A stretch of 64,000 nucleotides of DNA from Phycisphaerae bacterium (GTDB lineage Bacteria > Planctomycetota > Phycisphaerae > UBA1845). Under the pieces are notes generated by a model, which saw nothing but the letters and a program-made list of their open reading frames with translations, searched no databases and was not told where the DNA came from. Location: contig JAJDDW010000115.1 of the NCBI GenBank assembly GCA_029260115.1, forward strand, positions 1-64,000, written 5' to 3'. Below are positions 26,624 to 35,929 of the stretch, in pieces. How positions within the stretch are numbered: the stretch's first letter is position 1; every line of letters begins with the position of its first letter. The position numbers and the translations under genes were made by a program.

Positions 26624-29128
26624 CTATCGACGGGAGGCGCCACGAGACGAACTACGCTTAGGCCTAATTTTCTGGTCGATCGCCACGCTTCTTCGATTTC
26701 CAAAAGAAACTAACTCAGCCGCATTGACCTGTCCATCCGCATTTGTATCTGCTGCTTCTAGTTCAGACCAACCATGCCTTCGTAATTCTTTTATGGAAAG
26801 CGCTACCACAGGTTCGTAGGGTCCAGATACGGCACTTGGTACGATCAATGGGCAGCAAGTTGTCAGCGCGAGTAAATTGAATGATTCCAAGACAAATGCC
26901 TCATCCAAAGCATCCACTAACCCGTCCGCGTTAATGTCTGCGTGAGGGCCAACCGTGCCACACGGTGTGTTCGGATCCAAGACGTCATTCAGTTGAGCAA
27001 TCACAGCCGCTAAATCAACCAAGTCAATAGCAGCATTGCCGTCAAGATCGCCGCCGATCAGCCAATTTCCATTCAATAGGGGATCACCAACGAACGAAGA
27101 CTTATAGACCTTACCGGATATGGTCACTCGGCTAGAAGACGGCAATGTGTGTAAGGGATCACGTACCGTCACACACGAGTAATCGCCTCGAGGGACGTCC
27201 ATTGAAATTTGCGCAAAAGCAGACATGCGATGCCGAACAAACGTAACTTCCTGCTTAGTGACTATGGGATCACCAGCGCAATCGCTAAATAGGGTTATCT
27301 CTAGGCAACGGTCCATTTGATCCGCCAAAATCGGGGGGGATAATTCGGCTTCGACTTCCAAAGTGTGTAGATTGGCTACATCGACCGTCCATTGGCAATC
27401 CGCTATGGCCCCGCAACTGTCCTGCGCCGTGCACTGGAAATCGTAATGGCCAGGCAGGAATATGCCACCCCCGGCTACCAATGTATTGGGGTTGATGATA
27501 CCGCTGCCACCCGTAGCAGAACAATCGACGCTGAGCGGACCATCGCAGCCACCAACCGCCGTAGGCGCATCCCAAAAGGTAGTCGCCGTCGTGGCTCTAG
27601 GATCCAAATTCGTCGTCACACTTGTTGGACACACAATTTCAGGCGGCGCACCAGTCACCCGCAGATCGTTCAAACAACAGGCGTGATACGGAACCGATGC
27701 CCCCTGCGTGTCAGTCAGCAATGTATTCTTAGGCCCATCATCGATAAAACATATGTCCGTGCTGTCACAGGCCGTAAGCGCTTCAAACTTTACCATGGCC
27801 ATAGGCACTTCCCCGTTAGATCCGGGATGATTGAACGGCGTCCCTATAGCATAAAAAATGCTACCAACGCCCTCATCAACAATCTTGGCTAATTGAGAAC
27901 TAAACGGAGATTCGACATTCGCCACGCTGCCCGGCAATACCGAGATATATTTGAGCTTGCTCGGATCATATTGGATGTTGAATTGCCCGCCAAAAATGCC
28001 AGCTGAACTAACACCAAGTTTAACATGCACATCGAACACATCGCCTTGGCTATAACACGAAACCGCAGGGTCGGCTTGCATAATGCAAAGGTCTGGTTCC
28101 AAAACGCAAGAACAAACGCCATTAGATTGATCGCACACAGAAAACATGCAGTCGTCATCTACCATGCATGCGATCGTATCGATAGGCGTCCCTGTACAAA
28201 TGCCAGCCTCGCTGCAGGCATCGTTCACCGTGCAATCTTCAAAGTCGTTACAGGGATCAACACAGAACTGCTGGATAACGTCAAACAGCACGCCAGCTAA
28301 ATCGCCCCCAGGGTCTTGTGTTTGGCGGGCCACGCCACCCGTCCCACCAGCTAAATCAGCGGCCAACTGCAACACGCACGCATCTGCGCCAGTGCCGAGG
28401 ATGGGTGCCACAATAACGCCGTTAGCCCTAGCAACGAGCATGGCATTGGTAATCGCGTCTCTATCCGCTCCAGGATCACTACATCCCTCTGGAAAACTAC
28501 CGTCGCACGATCCTTCATCGCTCATAGGAATGATGATACGTCGAGAACCAGTCGTCCACGGGAATTCCGCAGCCACAATAGCGGTGGCAGGGCCCCAAGA
28601 TTCGCGTGACGAAAATGTGTCTGGGAACTGGCATGCGCCACCATCGCCAGGAACGTCCGGACCAAACATGGTGACCACATCATTGGTTAAACAGGCAAAG
28701 TGCCGTCCCGGCGTCTCTGTCACACCTAGGAAAACGGGATTGACTTCAATGCCTTCAAGTGCCAAGTCTGCGACGACGCCAGTCATCTGATTACACAAGG
28801 CAGCAGCTTCGTCAGCCATCGACCCTGATGTATCCATAATGAATACGACATCGATCGGCGGACAAGCTGGATCATAGAGGCATGGCACACAGCCAGCTGT
28901 CGCGGTGGACTCACAAACATTATTAACGCACTGGTCAACCGTACACGCATTGAAATCGTCGCACTGCGCGTTGAGGGTACAACCACCAGATCGACGGACA
29001 GCGCCTTTACTGTCACCAAGAGCCACGTTGCCGCAGGCCATGACAGCACACACGACCATACACGCACGCATGGACAGCTTCATAAACTTAGTCAATGTCC
29101 TACTGGACAATAGTCGCAAAACAAACAC
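26624..29128 (-). CDS. Secreted vWA / cohesin-like / HYR / dockerin protein
   Basis: This is an 834-residue exported protein. A hydrophobic signal lies near residues 20-38. Residues 50-90 are Cys-rich. A von Willebrand A domain follows (about 92-290) with MIDAS motif DTSGSM at D99. A second Cys-rich linker follows, then a cohesin-like beta domain (about 345-500, with VFDVHVKLGVSSAG and FNIQYDPSKLKYI). A HYR/Ig-like domain follows (about 505-600). The end has a dockerin-like EF-hand pair (GDLDGNAAIDLVDLAAVI, ADINADGLVDALDEA) and a third EF-hand (DTNADGQVNAAEL). The frame opens with GTG at 29128. An ATG at 29083 gives a tidier signal peptide. It probably makes protein or surface contacts; the partner is unknown. 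Confidence 0.8.
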   Translation of the reverse strand: MFVLRLLSSRTLTKFMKLSMRACMVVCAVMACGNVALGDSKGAVRRSGGCTLNAQCDDFNACTVDQCVNNVCESTATAGCVPCLYDPACPPIDVVFIMDTSGSMADEAAALCNQMTGVVADLALEGIEVNPVFLGVTETPGRHFACLTNDVVTMFGPDVPGDGGACQFPDTFSSRESWGPATAIVAAEFPWTTGSRRIIIPMSDEGSCDGSFPEGCSDPGADRDAITNAMLVARANGVIVAPILGTGADACVLQLAADLAGGTGGVARQTQDPGGDLAGVLFDVIQQFCVDPCNDFEDCTVNDACSEAGICTGTPIDTIACMVDDDCMFSVCDQSNGVCSCVLEPDLCIMQADPAVSCYSQGDVFDVHVKLGVSSAGIFGGQFNIQYDPSKLKYISVLPGSVANVESPFSSQLAKIVDEGVGSIFYAIGTPFNHPGSNGEVPMAMVKFEALTACDSTDICFIDDGPKNTLLTDTQGASVPYHACCLNDLRVTGAPPEIVCPTSVTTNLDPRATTATTFWDAPTAVGGCDGPLSVDCSATGGSGIINPNTLVAGGGIFLPGHYDFQCTAQDSCGAIADCQWTVDVANLHTLEVEAELSPPILADQMDRCLEITLFSDCAGDPIVTKQEVTFVRHRMSAFAQISMDVPRGDYSCVTVRDPLHTLPSSSRVTISGKVYKSSFVGDPLLNGNWLIGGDLDGNAAIDLVDLAAVIAQLNDVLDPNTPCGTVGPHADINADGLVDALDEAFVLESFNLLALTTCCPLIVPSAVSGPYEPVVALSIKELRRHGWSELEAADTNADGQVNAAELVSFGNRRSVAIDQKIRPKRSSSRGASRR

Positions 29129-29319
29129 TCCCCAACACCTAATAAACGCGAATCACTGTACCCCTCCATTTGGATGTAGTGAAATCAACGATCCTTCGAA
29201 CGTGAACTGCTCCTAATAGGTTACAGCCGTTCATTGATACAAGTCAACATCTATTTTTTTCACACCGATAAAAGCCTTGAGAGTAATTCTCTCTAATACT
29301 TAGCTCACTTGTCTTCATA

Positions 29320-31884
29320 TCAAGGACCTTGAAGTCCCCCTTGAATAACTGCAAAATCAGCTTGCTCCACAGTACCGTTGCTGTCCACATCGAATACACG
29401 GGCACACGCTGCCGAGGGGGGCGAAAATCCAGTGACACTGCTATGGCCTGTAAAGCACCCCATAATCCCAGCAAGATCCCTTAAATCAAGTAGGCCATTG
29501 TCGTCAACATCTCCGAGCAAACAGCCATCACGGCAATCGCTAGAAAGCTGACAAACGGGGAAAAAAGACGGAATAGCTACACAATCTGCTATGGATAGAA
29601 TTCCGAGGCATACGCCACTATTGGGATCACCAAACAAACAACACAGATCGGGGTCAGGGCATACGCATAATCCGCCAGGATTCGTGAGAGGACATAAATC
29701 TTCGCAGTCCGATAAACCGTCGCTATCCGTATCCTCATTATCTACGCAGACAGAATTCGCATCACACTCCGAATCATTGAAACAAGGCTGACCAAAATCT
29801 GTGCTGCCGTTGCATATACGATCGCATACGCTAGGCAGCCCATCCCCATCGCAGTCCTGTTCGCACTCGTCCGGAAAAGAATTACTATTGCAATCGCCAC
29901 TCACTTGGCCATTGCCATCAGGGTCTGTCGGGTCGGTGTCACAATTGTCCGGTACGCCATTACCATTACAATCAATGAAAGCAACTTCGCACTCATCGGG
30001 GATACCATGACCCTCCACGCCTAACGGCTGACAGTCCGTACTCAACCCGCACATCGGAATAGCTACGCAACCCGGCGCATTACAATCAACGTCGCATTCA
30101 TCCGGAATACTATTACCATTGCAATCAGCCGGACCGACCGAAGGCCCTACCGAAGATGCCGTAATTCGGTCACTGGTGCCGGGCTTAAATAATCCCAGCG
30201 CAACCGTTGTCACAGCTGGCTGAGCAGGCGAAATGAATCCGAAACTATAAAGCGTACTAAATCGTAGCGCGTTGCCATTGACACTGGCGCCATAGCTAGG
30301 AAACAACGGCGCACAACTACCCACGGGACCATCCATGCAGTCGCCATCATTAAAACATGAAGCCCCAATGTTAGCGCCCGCCGTGCATTGCCTTGCCTGC
30401 AATCCACTGCATTGCCCAGACACGCTACCAACACAATCACTATGATCGACACATCGCGCGCCATCTAAATCACCGCCGACGCACGTATCCAATTGATAAG
30501 GCTGACACAGCCCACCATTTATGCAATCAACATCAGCTACGCAAGACGTTCCATCAAGGTCGCCCCCCACGCACCTATGCGCAGACCAAGTAATCGCATC
30601 GCTAGCTTCCTTGGCTACCCAGTCGGTTAAGTCAAATACTTCGCCGCTATGGTAGTCCACATCATGAAAGTAGAGGTCTCTTACTTGCTGGTTGACGGGA
30701 ACGGGCACGCGAAAAAACGCCCCGGATCGATCTGAATTAAAATTGAAAATGGCATAATCATAACGCCACTCAGACGTCCGCAACGGACTAGCCTTAGCTG
30801 CGAGAATAAACTTGCCTTCTCCTGGTATTTGAATCGTGGTTTCAGTCACACCCACGCACGTATCACCCGTAACACAATCAGCCGCGGTGATGCAAGGGGT
30901 TGCGTCGGCCTGGCAATATCGGTTCGGAAGACACATTTCGCCTACACCTGGGCAATCCGCGTCAAGCACACAAGGCGACAAAGCCACGTCACACAGGCCT
31001 TGTGCATCATGCTTGCCCCAAGCAAAAATAGCCGCCTCACCTGGCATGGTGACGCCTTGTGCATCAAATCGAAACAGGCCATTGGCCATGTTTACATCTG
31101 CCGGGCGGTATGACGCATTATTCGTCGCATTACCAAACGCCGCATCATCCTGAGCTATGTACTGCGATTCTAAATAATACGAAGCACCAACATTTAATGC
31201 AGGATCAAGATCTACATCATTAACTTGCAATCGACCACCAGTCACTGGATAAGAACAAACCAGCGTGTCGCAATCTTCAATGACTGTACACAAATTGCCG
31301 TCATCAACTCCGCCCACGCAAAACTTGTCAGGGCGTCGCGGCGACGGCGGGAACTCACCGGTAAACGCATTAACCTCCGAATGCGGGCCTAGGCCACTTC
31401 GATTTCCATTCAGATTGCTGGCGTATGTATCCCCGCAGTTCACACCGAGCGAGTTCGCTGGAGCAGCTTGGCAACCTGTGCAGCAAAAATCGCACGAAGT
31501 GTCGCATAAAGAACAATCTTTAGTCTCGGTGGAAAAACCATGCTTAAGCCAGGAAAGTCCAATGTGCTCAAAGCGGCCGGATTTTAAACGGTAGACATTC
31601 TGCATGATAACCGGGTGCAGCGACGATGCCGCGTCCCAATTTGCAGGTTGATCGCCGATGTTGCATGAGGTGGTAGCAAATGAATACGCCGAGGTGACAC
31701 CATCAGTACCCCAGCTAGTTTGGCCAGCATTGAGAAAAGCAACATCCGATACAATAATGTCAGGCCCAGTCACAATAGACGTCGCGACCACCTGGTTTTG
31801 CGAAATGCGTAGCCCCCCCGCAGTAGCCAGTATAGAGCCTACTATGACGATCATGCCCAGCGCGATGCGAGACCTTAACCTCAT
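29320..31884 (-). CDS. Secreted Cys-rich repeat protein with dockerin-like end
   Basis: This is an 854-residue exported protein. The start ATG has a strong GAGGGGG upstream and is followed by a signal peptide (residues 1-30). The middle carries at least five short repeats of the type C-x-GG-D/N-x-x-G-x-x-C-x-x-x-x-DC (CVGGDLDGTSCVADVDC, CVGGDLDGARCVDHSDC, CTAGANIGASCFNDGDC and similar). A block of thrombospondin-3-like calcium repeats follows (DCNGNSIPDECD, DCNGNGVPDNCD, DCNSNSFPDECE, EDTDSDGLSDCED). The C terminus is a dockerin-like EF-hand pair (GDVDDNGLLDLRDLAG; FDVDSNGTVEQADFAV). It is probably a calcium-stiffened extracellular protein. No enzymatic domain is recognised. It shares end architecture with its downstream neighbour. 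Confidence 0.8.
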   Translation of the reverse strand: MRLRSRIALGMIVIVGSILATAGGLRISQNQVVATSIVTGPDIIVSDVAFLNAGQTSWGTDGVTSAYSFATTSCNIGDQPANWDAASSLHPVIMQNVYRLKSGRFEHIGLSWLKHGFSTETKDCSLCDTSCDFCCTGCQAAPANSLGVNCGDTYASNLNGNRSGLGPHSEVNAFTGEFPPSPRRPDKFCVGGVDDGNLCTVIEDCDTLVCSYPVTGGRLQVNDVDLDPALNVGASYYLESQYIAQDDAAFGNATNNASYRPADVNMANGLFRFDAQGVTMPGEAAIFAWGKHDAQGLCDVALSPCVLDADCPGVGEMCLPNRYCQADATPCITAADCVTGDTCVGVTETTIQIPGEGKFILAAKASPLRTSEWRYDYAIFNFNSDRSGAFFRVPVPVNQQVRDLYFHDVDYHSGEVFDLTDWVAKEASDAITWSAHRCVGGDLDGTSCVADVDCINGGLCQPYQLDTCVGGDLDGARCVDHSDCVGSVSGQCSGLQARQCTAGANIGASCFNDGDCMDGPVGSCAPLFPSYGASVNGNALRFSTLYSFGFISPAQPAVTTVALGLFKPGTSDRITASSVGPSVGPADCNGNSIPDECDVDCNAPGCVAIPMCGLSTDCQPLGVEGHGIPDECEVAFIDCNGNGVPDNCDTDPTDPDGNGQVSGDCNSNSFPDECEQDCDGDGLPSVCDRICNGSTDFGQPCFNDSECDANSVCVDNEDTDSDGLSDCEDLCPLTNPGGLCVCPDPDLCCLFGDPNSGVCLGILSIADCVAIPSFFPVCQLSSDCRDGCLLGDVDDNGLLDLRDLAGIMGCFTGHSSVTGFSPPSAACARVFDVDSNGTVEQADFAVIQGGLQGP

Positions 31885-32084
31885 GCTTCCCCCCTCAGGT
31901 TAGCGAATGCGGATACGCCAACAATTCTACCCCGTAAAAATAGCGACAGCGGTTGGCTCCTGAATCGCTACCTAAGTCCCTAACCCCAGTAACTCATTCT
32001 AGCAAAGTAAAACTGCACATTCAACGGCTAACTACTCATGAATCAAGTTTCTGACTATGTTCCGAAAAGACATGAGCTAATTGG

Positions 32085-32969
32085 CTAATTACCGGCCAGC
32101 ATCATCGTATAGGCCAGGCCGGCCGTGGCTAAATGTATGATAAGCGGCACCAAAAAACTATTGGTCCGATAAGCAATGAAAGCCAGAATAACCCCGCCAG
32201 GCAATGACAAGATTAATTCTCTTGGGTCTTTACTCAAATGTACCAAGCTGAAATGTAGTGCTGATACACACACCGCAACCACGCAGCCATCCGGGATGCC
32301 CAACCATCTCGTCACCCCGACTAATCCTTTAGCCCCACAAGTCGGTGGGGCCAACCCGAACCATTGCAAATATTTCCTTGCGCCACTGACCGTCGATTCA
32401 TAAACATCAGCCGTAGCAGGCCAACGTAAATTCTGCCTAGCCAATGCCAACACCACACCATGAAATAAAAAAAGCTCTACAAACATATTCAATATGTTGA
32501 AGCCAACGAACGCAGCATGGCCCGCTCGCGCGATATAAGGCTTATAATAAGGGGTAAATTGATCGCTTTGCGTCATCCACACAATAAACGGCAGCGACAA
32601 AATAACGCTCGCCATAATAAGCCTGATGCCAATCTTGTTGGGAACGCGTAGCCCCAGGTCTGCTGGTCTACCGCGACCAATCATGAGCATGATTAGGTAG
32701 GGGATGATTCCCATACACAATAACATGTAGACATGGTTTCGTAATTCAGGAGCCATCGGGCCTTCATACACCATCTGCACAGCCGACGAGACCCCCCGAA
32801 GAATCGGTGTATAAAAGAATAGTTGCGTCGTGCATAGCGAAGCGGGCCAGCTAGTTGGAAAGAAATCTAGCAGCGATAAGCTATAAACAAACGAAACGAT
32901 GATCGCTATGATGCCCGCTGCCCACGACCCGCGAGGATTGTTTTCAGTAACTACAGTGGTGCAATTCAT
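32085..32969 (-). CDS. CPBP-family membrane protein with an altered active site
   Basis: This is a polytopic membrane protein of about 294 residues with roughly eight hydrophobic helices. It matches the CPBP (CAAX-protease-like) family in its C-terminal half. Motif 1 reads VELFLFHG rather than EExxxRG, so the first Glu and the Arg are replaced. Motif 2 is ALHFSLVHLS. Motif 3 is LIIHLATAG, with His but without the usual Asp/Asn four residues later. The missing Glu suggests a pseudoprotease or a divergent activity. ATG at 32969 is preferred to a TTG at 32981. It lies downstream of the secreted-protein genes on the same strand. Confidence 0.7.
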   Translation of the reverse strand: MNCTTVVTENNPRGSWAAGIIAIIVSFVYSLSLLDFFPTSWPASLCTTQLFFYTPILRGVSSAVQMVYEGPMAPELRNHVYMLLCMGIIPYLIMLMIGRGRPADLGLRVPNKIGIRLIMASVILSLPFIVWMTQSDQFTPYYKPYIARAGHAAFVGFNILNMFVELFLFHGVVLALARQNLRWPATADVYESTVSGARKYLQWFGLAPPTCGAKGLVGVTRWLGIPDGCVVAVCVSALHFSLVHLSKDPRELILSLPGGVILAFIAYRTNSFLVPLIIHLATAGLAYTMMLAGN

Positions 32970-33477
32970 GCGGTTCAACAATATAAATGGCTTAAGCCCG
33001 TATCAGCCCAATACGACATCAAGTACCAACTGGATAGCATGATAGCTCACCATGGCCAGCTTGAAATATATTTATCAGTGGTACTTGATACGACACATTA
33101 TACGCGCCATTCGCGAAACATGCAGATAACATTATCGGAATAAGATATATTTTTCGGAAAGAACCGCGATAGTTGCCAGGTTACATTGAAAGACGCCCGC
33201 AGCGGGAATATACTCGGTAGCTGAAATAGTCGCGCGATGGGAAAGTTAGAACGTTATAGGTGGGCGGTATCATGGCCAAACCTATGACTAAGTGACTACG
33301 TACGTCGGCTGCCGGACTGGGGAAAGACCGCGAGTAAAAGGGGGGAAGATTTAGTTCTTCCAATTCATAGCCAACGGTAGCTTGGTCGAGTGGACGCTCC
33401 AGCGTCACTGACTGAGGGTTAACTTCCTCATTAAAGCGACCGCAACTAATTGAAAAGAACAAACTGGGGTTTCTAAC
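32970..33477. other. Divergent intergenic region with an inverted repeat
   Basis: About 500 bases separate the divergent CPBP-like and secreted-protein genes. Near 33018-33031 and 33078-33091 there is an inverted repeat with the perfect arm TCAAGTACCA / TGGTACTTGA, a possible operator or a decayed repeat. A minus-strand frame of about 100 codons (33181-33498) runs through, but it overlaps the next gene's start and is not convincing. Confidence 0.4.
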
Positions 33478-35277
33478 ATGACAAGTAAAAAATCGCACCT
33501 AACATTGTCTCTACTGGTTACTCTTTGCTGCATGGCAAGTGCGCATGGTCAACTGACCCCACTTATTACAGCCGATGACTGCGCTAATGCGGATGTTATT
33601 AGCGGTACAGGCGCATTCACATATAACAATCTCACTGCAACATCGGTCGGACCAAACCACACAGCCTGCCTGAATTCAGGATTTGATGGGATCGATGCAG
33701 ATGTGTGGGCGTTGTGGACGGCGCCATGTTCGGGTTTCGTCAAGCTAGACACTTGTGGCGACTTAACAGTTGATTCCAAATTAGCGGTCTACTTCGGCAG
33801 CGTCTGTCCGACAGGCGACGCATCACTGTTAGACTGCAACGATGATGATTGTAATCTACAATCTCGTGTGTGGTTCCAAGCCACAGGAGGAGAGAATTAT
33901 CTGATTCGCGTTGGAACATTCACTGGTGAAGCGCCGGGTTCTGGCGACTTGAATATTGATATAATTTGCGATACCCAGGCGTGCAGTAAACCTATCGAAA
34001 ACTGCCAGGATTTTGATACCACCGGTGCTTCCGCCAGTAACGGAACCACTTTTCGTGTTGCAGAAAATTTCACCCCCAATTGCAGTGGCGACTTATCCAG
34101 CGTTTGCTGGTGGGGTGAATACGATACGCTCAATCCACGAATGGATAATTTTACTATTCGCTATTACGACGACAACGCCGGGTTGCCTGGAAGCCTGCTA
34201 GCCACGTTTACCCAGGGAGCCTCGCTAAGTGTGTCGGGGCCTTTACTGGCTTTCGATGATGTAGATGGGCAGGGTGCTCGATTCACCATTTATGGATATA
34301 CCGCGAATCATGCTCCGCTTTCCGTGTCCTCCGATCAGCAATATTGGGTAGAAATTACCAATAATGAAACGGGCACTTGGTTTTGGAGTTTTGCGATATT
34401 TGGCGATCAGCTTTCGGCCAGAGACAATGCCCCATTTGCTTACGACCAAACAGACCTCCAAGCGCGGAACTACGCCTTCTGTACAAATACTATCATGACC
34501 GCCCCCCCAGAACCTTTGTGCGTAGGTGCCACCGGCGCTTGCGCAACTGGCGGCAACGGAACAGCGGGCTGCGACGAATTGTCTTGTTGCGAGCGCGTTT
34601 GTCTGTGCGACCCTTGCTGTTGTGAGGCGGACCTGTCCATACCCGGCTGCCTAGGCATTTGGGACGCAGTCTGTGCTGGACAAGGATTTGGTAACAGCGG
34701 CTGCGGGGCAGCAGCAATTTGCGGTGCACCTTGCGGCGCGTGCGTAAACATCGACGTTGCCGATCCGATCAATTGCTCTATGGATATAGCTATCCCCCAC
34801 GACCGCGGGAGTAGCACACCGACATTTGCACCTTCGACAGTTACGCTAACTATGACCAATGGCGGTGACGCCGATTGTGATACGTCCAATGTAAACTTAG
34901 CAAATTTCAGCATTCGATTCGTACCGGCGACACCGATCGGCGCGCCAAGCATCACGGACGTAATGACAGCCAACAATGTAGCCACCGTGGTGCTCGACGG
35001 ACCCTTGCCTGCTGGCGTATGGACCTGCATCGCACATAGTGCTGGCGCAGAAGTTTGCAGCGGCAGTTTACCGGGTGACATAGATAGAAATGGCTTGAGT
35101 GCTGCCTCGGACGTCAGCACAATGAAGGCCGCGCTGACCCTTGGCGCTGCAGAAGACATCGACCGCAGCGGTTCGCAAAACACACTTGATTTACTGGTTA
35201 CGCTAGACCTCTTAGCTGGGGCAGATGCCTTTAGCGTATGGCTAGATGAGTTCGCAGGTCCTTGCCCGACTCCCTAA
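33478..35277 (+). CDS. Secreted Cys-rich protein with dockerin-like end
   Basis: This is a 599-residue exported protein with a signal peptide ending near AHGQ (residue 25). The first domain (about 30-165) resembles the pre-peptidase C-terminal-like beta fold seen in planctomycete secreted proteins (DADVWALWTAPCSGFVKLDTC, then LIRVGTFTGEAPGSGDLNI). A second beta domain spans about 170-340. Residues 345-425 are very Cys-rich, with CC pairs (ELSCCERVCLCDPCCCEAD). The last 65 residues are a dockerin-like EF-hand repeat (PGDIDRNGLSAASDVSTM, AEDIDRSGSQNTLDLLV). No catalytic domain is recognised. The ATG at 33478 has only a weak upstream purine run. It may belong to the same extracellular system as the two proteins at 26624-31884. 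Confidence 0.78.
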   Translation: MTSKKSHLTLSLLVTLCCMASAHGQLTPLITADDCANADVISGTGAFTYNNLTATSVGPNHTACLNSGFDGIDADVWALWTAPCSGFVKLDTCGDLTVDSKLAVYFGSVCPTGDASLLDCNDDDCNLQSRVWFQATGGENYLIRVGTFTGEAPGSGDLNIDIICDTQACSKPIENCQDFDTTGASASNGTTFRVAENFTPNCSGDLSSVCWWGEYDTLNPRMDNFTIRYYDDNAGLPGSLLATFTQGASLSVSGPLLAFDDVDGQGARFTIYGYTANHAPLSVSSDQQYWVEITNNETGTWFWSFAIFGDQLSARDNAPFAYDQTDLQARNYAFCTNTIMTAPPEPLCVGATGACATGGNGTAGCDELSCCERVCLCDPCCCEADLSIPGCLGIWDAVCAGQGFGNSGCGAAAICGAPCGACVNIDVADPINCSMDIAIPHDRGSSTPTFAPSTVTLTMTNGGDADCDTSNVNLANFSIRFVPATPIGAPSITDVMTANNVATVVLDGPLPAGVWTCIAHSAGAEVCSGSLPGDIDRNGLSAASDVSTMKAALTLGAAEDIDRSGSQNTLDLLVTLDLLAGADAFSVWLDEFAGPCPTP

Positions 35278-35293
35278 TCGACTGATCAACTGG

Positions 35294-35653
35294 TTAGCCG
35301 ACTGAAGCGCCAAATTCGATGTCGCTGTCTGTGGTAACAACAATCACCCGCTCGTGGGCAGAATCGCTAGCCGCGAGCAACATGCCTTGGCTTTCCAAAC
35401 CGCGCATCATACGTGGCGCGAGGTTAGCCACGATGATGATGTTTTTATCCATGAGCGATTCCGGCGTGTAATGGCCCCGCAATCCTGCACAAATTTGCCG
35501 CTTTTCATCGCCTAGGTCCACCTGAAGTACAATCAGCTTGTCCGCATTGGGGTGTTCTTTCGCTTCGATCACTCGGCCAACACGTAATTTGACCTTTACG
35601 AAATCGTCGAAAGAGATCGTATCATCAGCTGGCGGGGCGGGTTGGTCAGTCAT
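35294..35653 (-). CDS. Stand-alone MetRS beta/Trbp111-type tRNA-binding protein
   Basis: This is a 119-residue OB-fold protein matching the C-terminal tRNA-binding domain of methionyl-tRNA synthetase, encoded here as a separate chain. Family blocks are ISFDDFVKVKLRVGRVIEA, HPNADKLIVLQVDLGDEKRQICAG, NIIIVANLAPRMMRG and SQGMLLAAS. The ATG at 35653 follows GAGGA at the right spacing. An earlier start at 35683 lacks this. A catalytic MetRS is not adjacent. It could be a MetRS subunit or a general tRNA/structural-RNA-binding dimer. Confidence 0.9.
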   Translation of the reverse strand: MTDQPAPPADDTISFDDFVKVKLRVGRVIEAKEHPNADKLIVLQVDLGDEKRQICAGLRGHYTPESLMDKNIIIVANLAPRMMRGLESQGMLLAASDSAHERVIVVTTDSDIEFGASVG

Positions 35654-35929
35654 GTTTTCCTCGTTTCTTCTCAAGAGCCGCATGCTTCAGCTTGCGGGGC
35701 GTAAAAGCGTTATCTGCGTTCAAAAAAAATGGCGCTGCATCCGAGTGTACTAGGTCAGTAAATCGTTCGCAACCGATCACCAATGTCAGCCTGGAAGCCT
35801 ATATTGACCGCAATAGTAAGTAGCACTTTGCTTGCGGACCTAAGCGGCGTCTCTACAATCCATACGAGTCTCTATTGTGCGCGTGATTTCAGCGATGCCA
35901 TGATTTTTTTTGCGATTGGCGATTCCAAG

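Noticed and set aside
33181-33498. 105-codon minus-strand frame
   Set aside because: Overlaps the 5' end of the secreted-protein gene; composition not protein-like and no ribosome-binding site.
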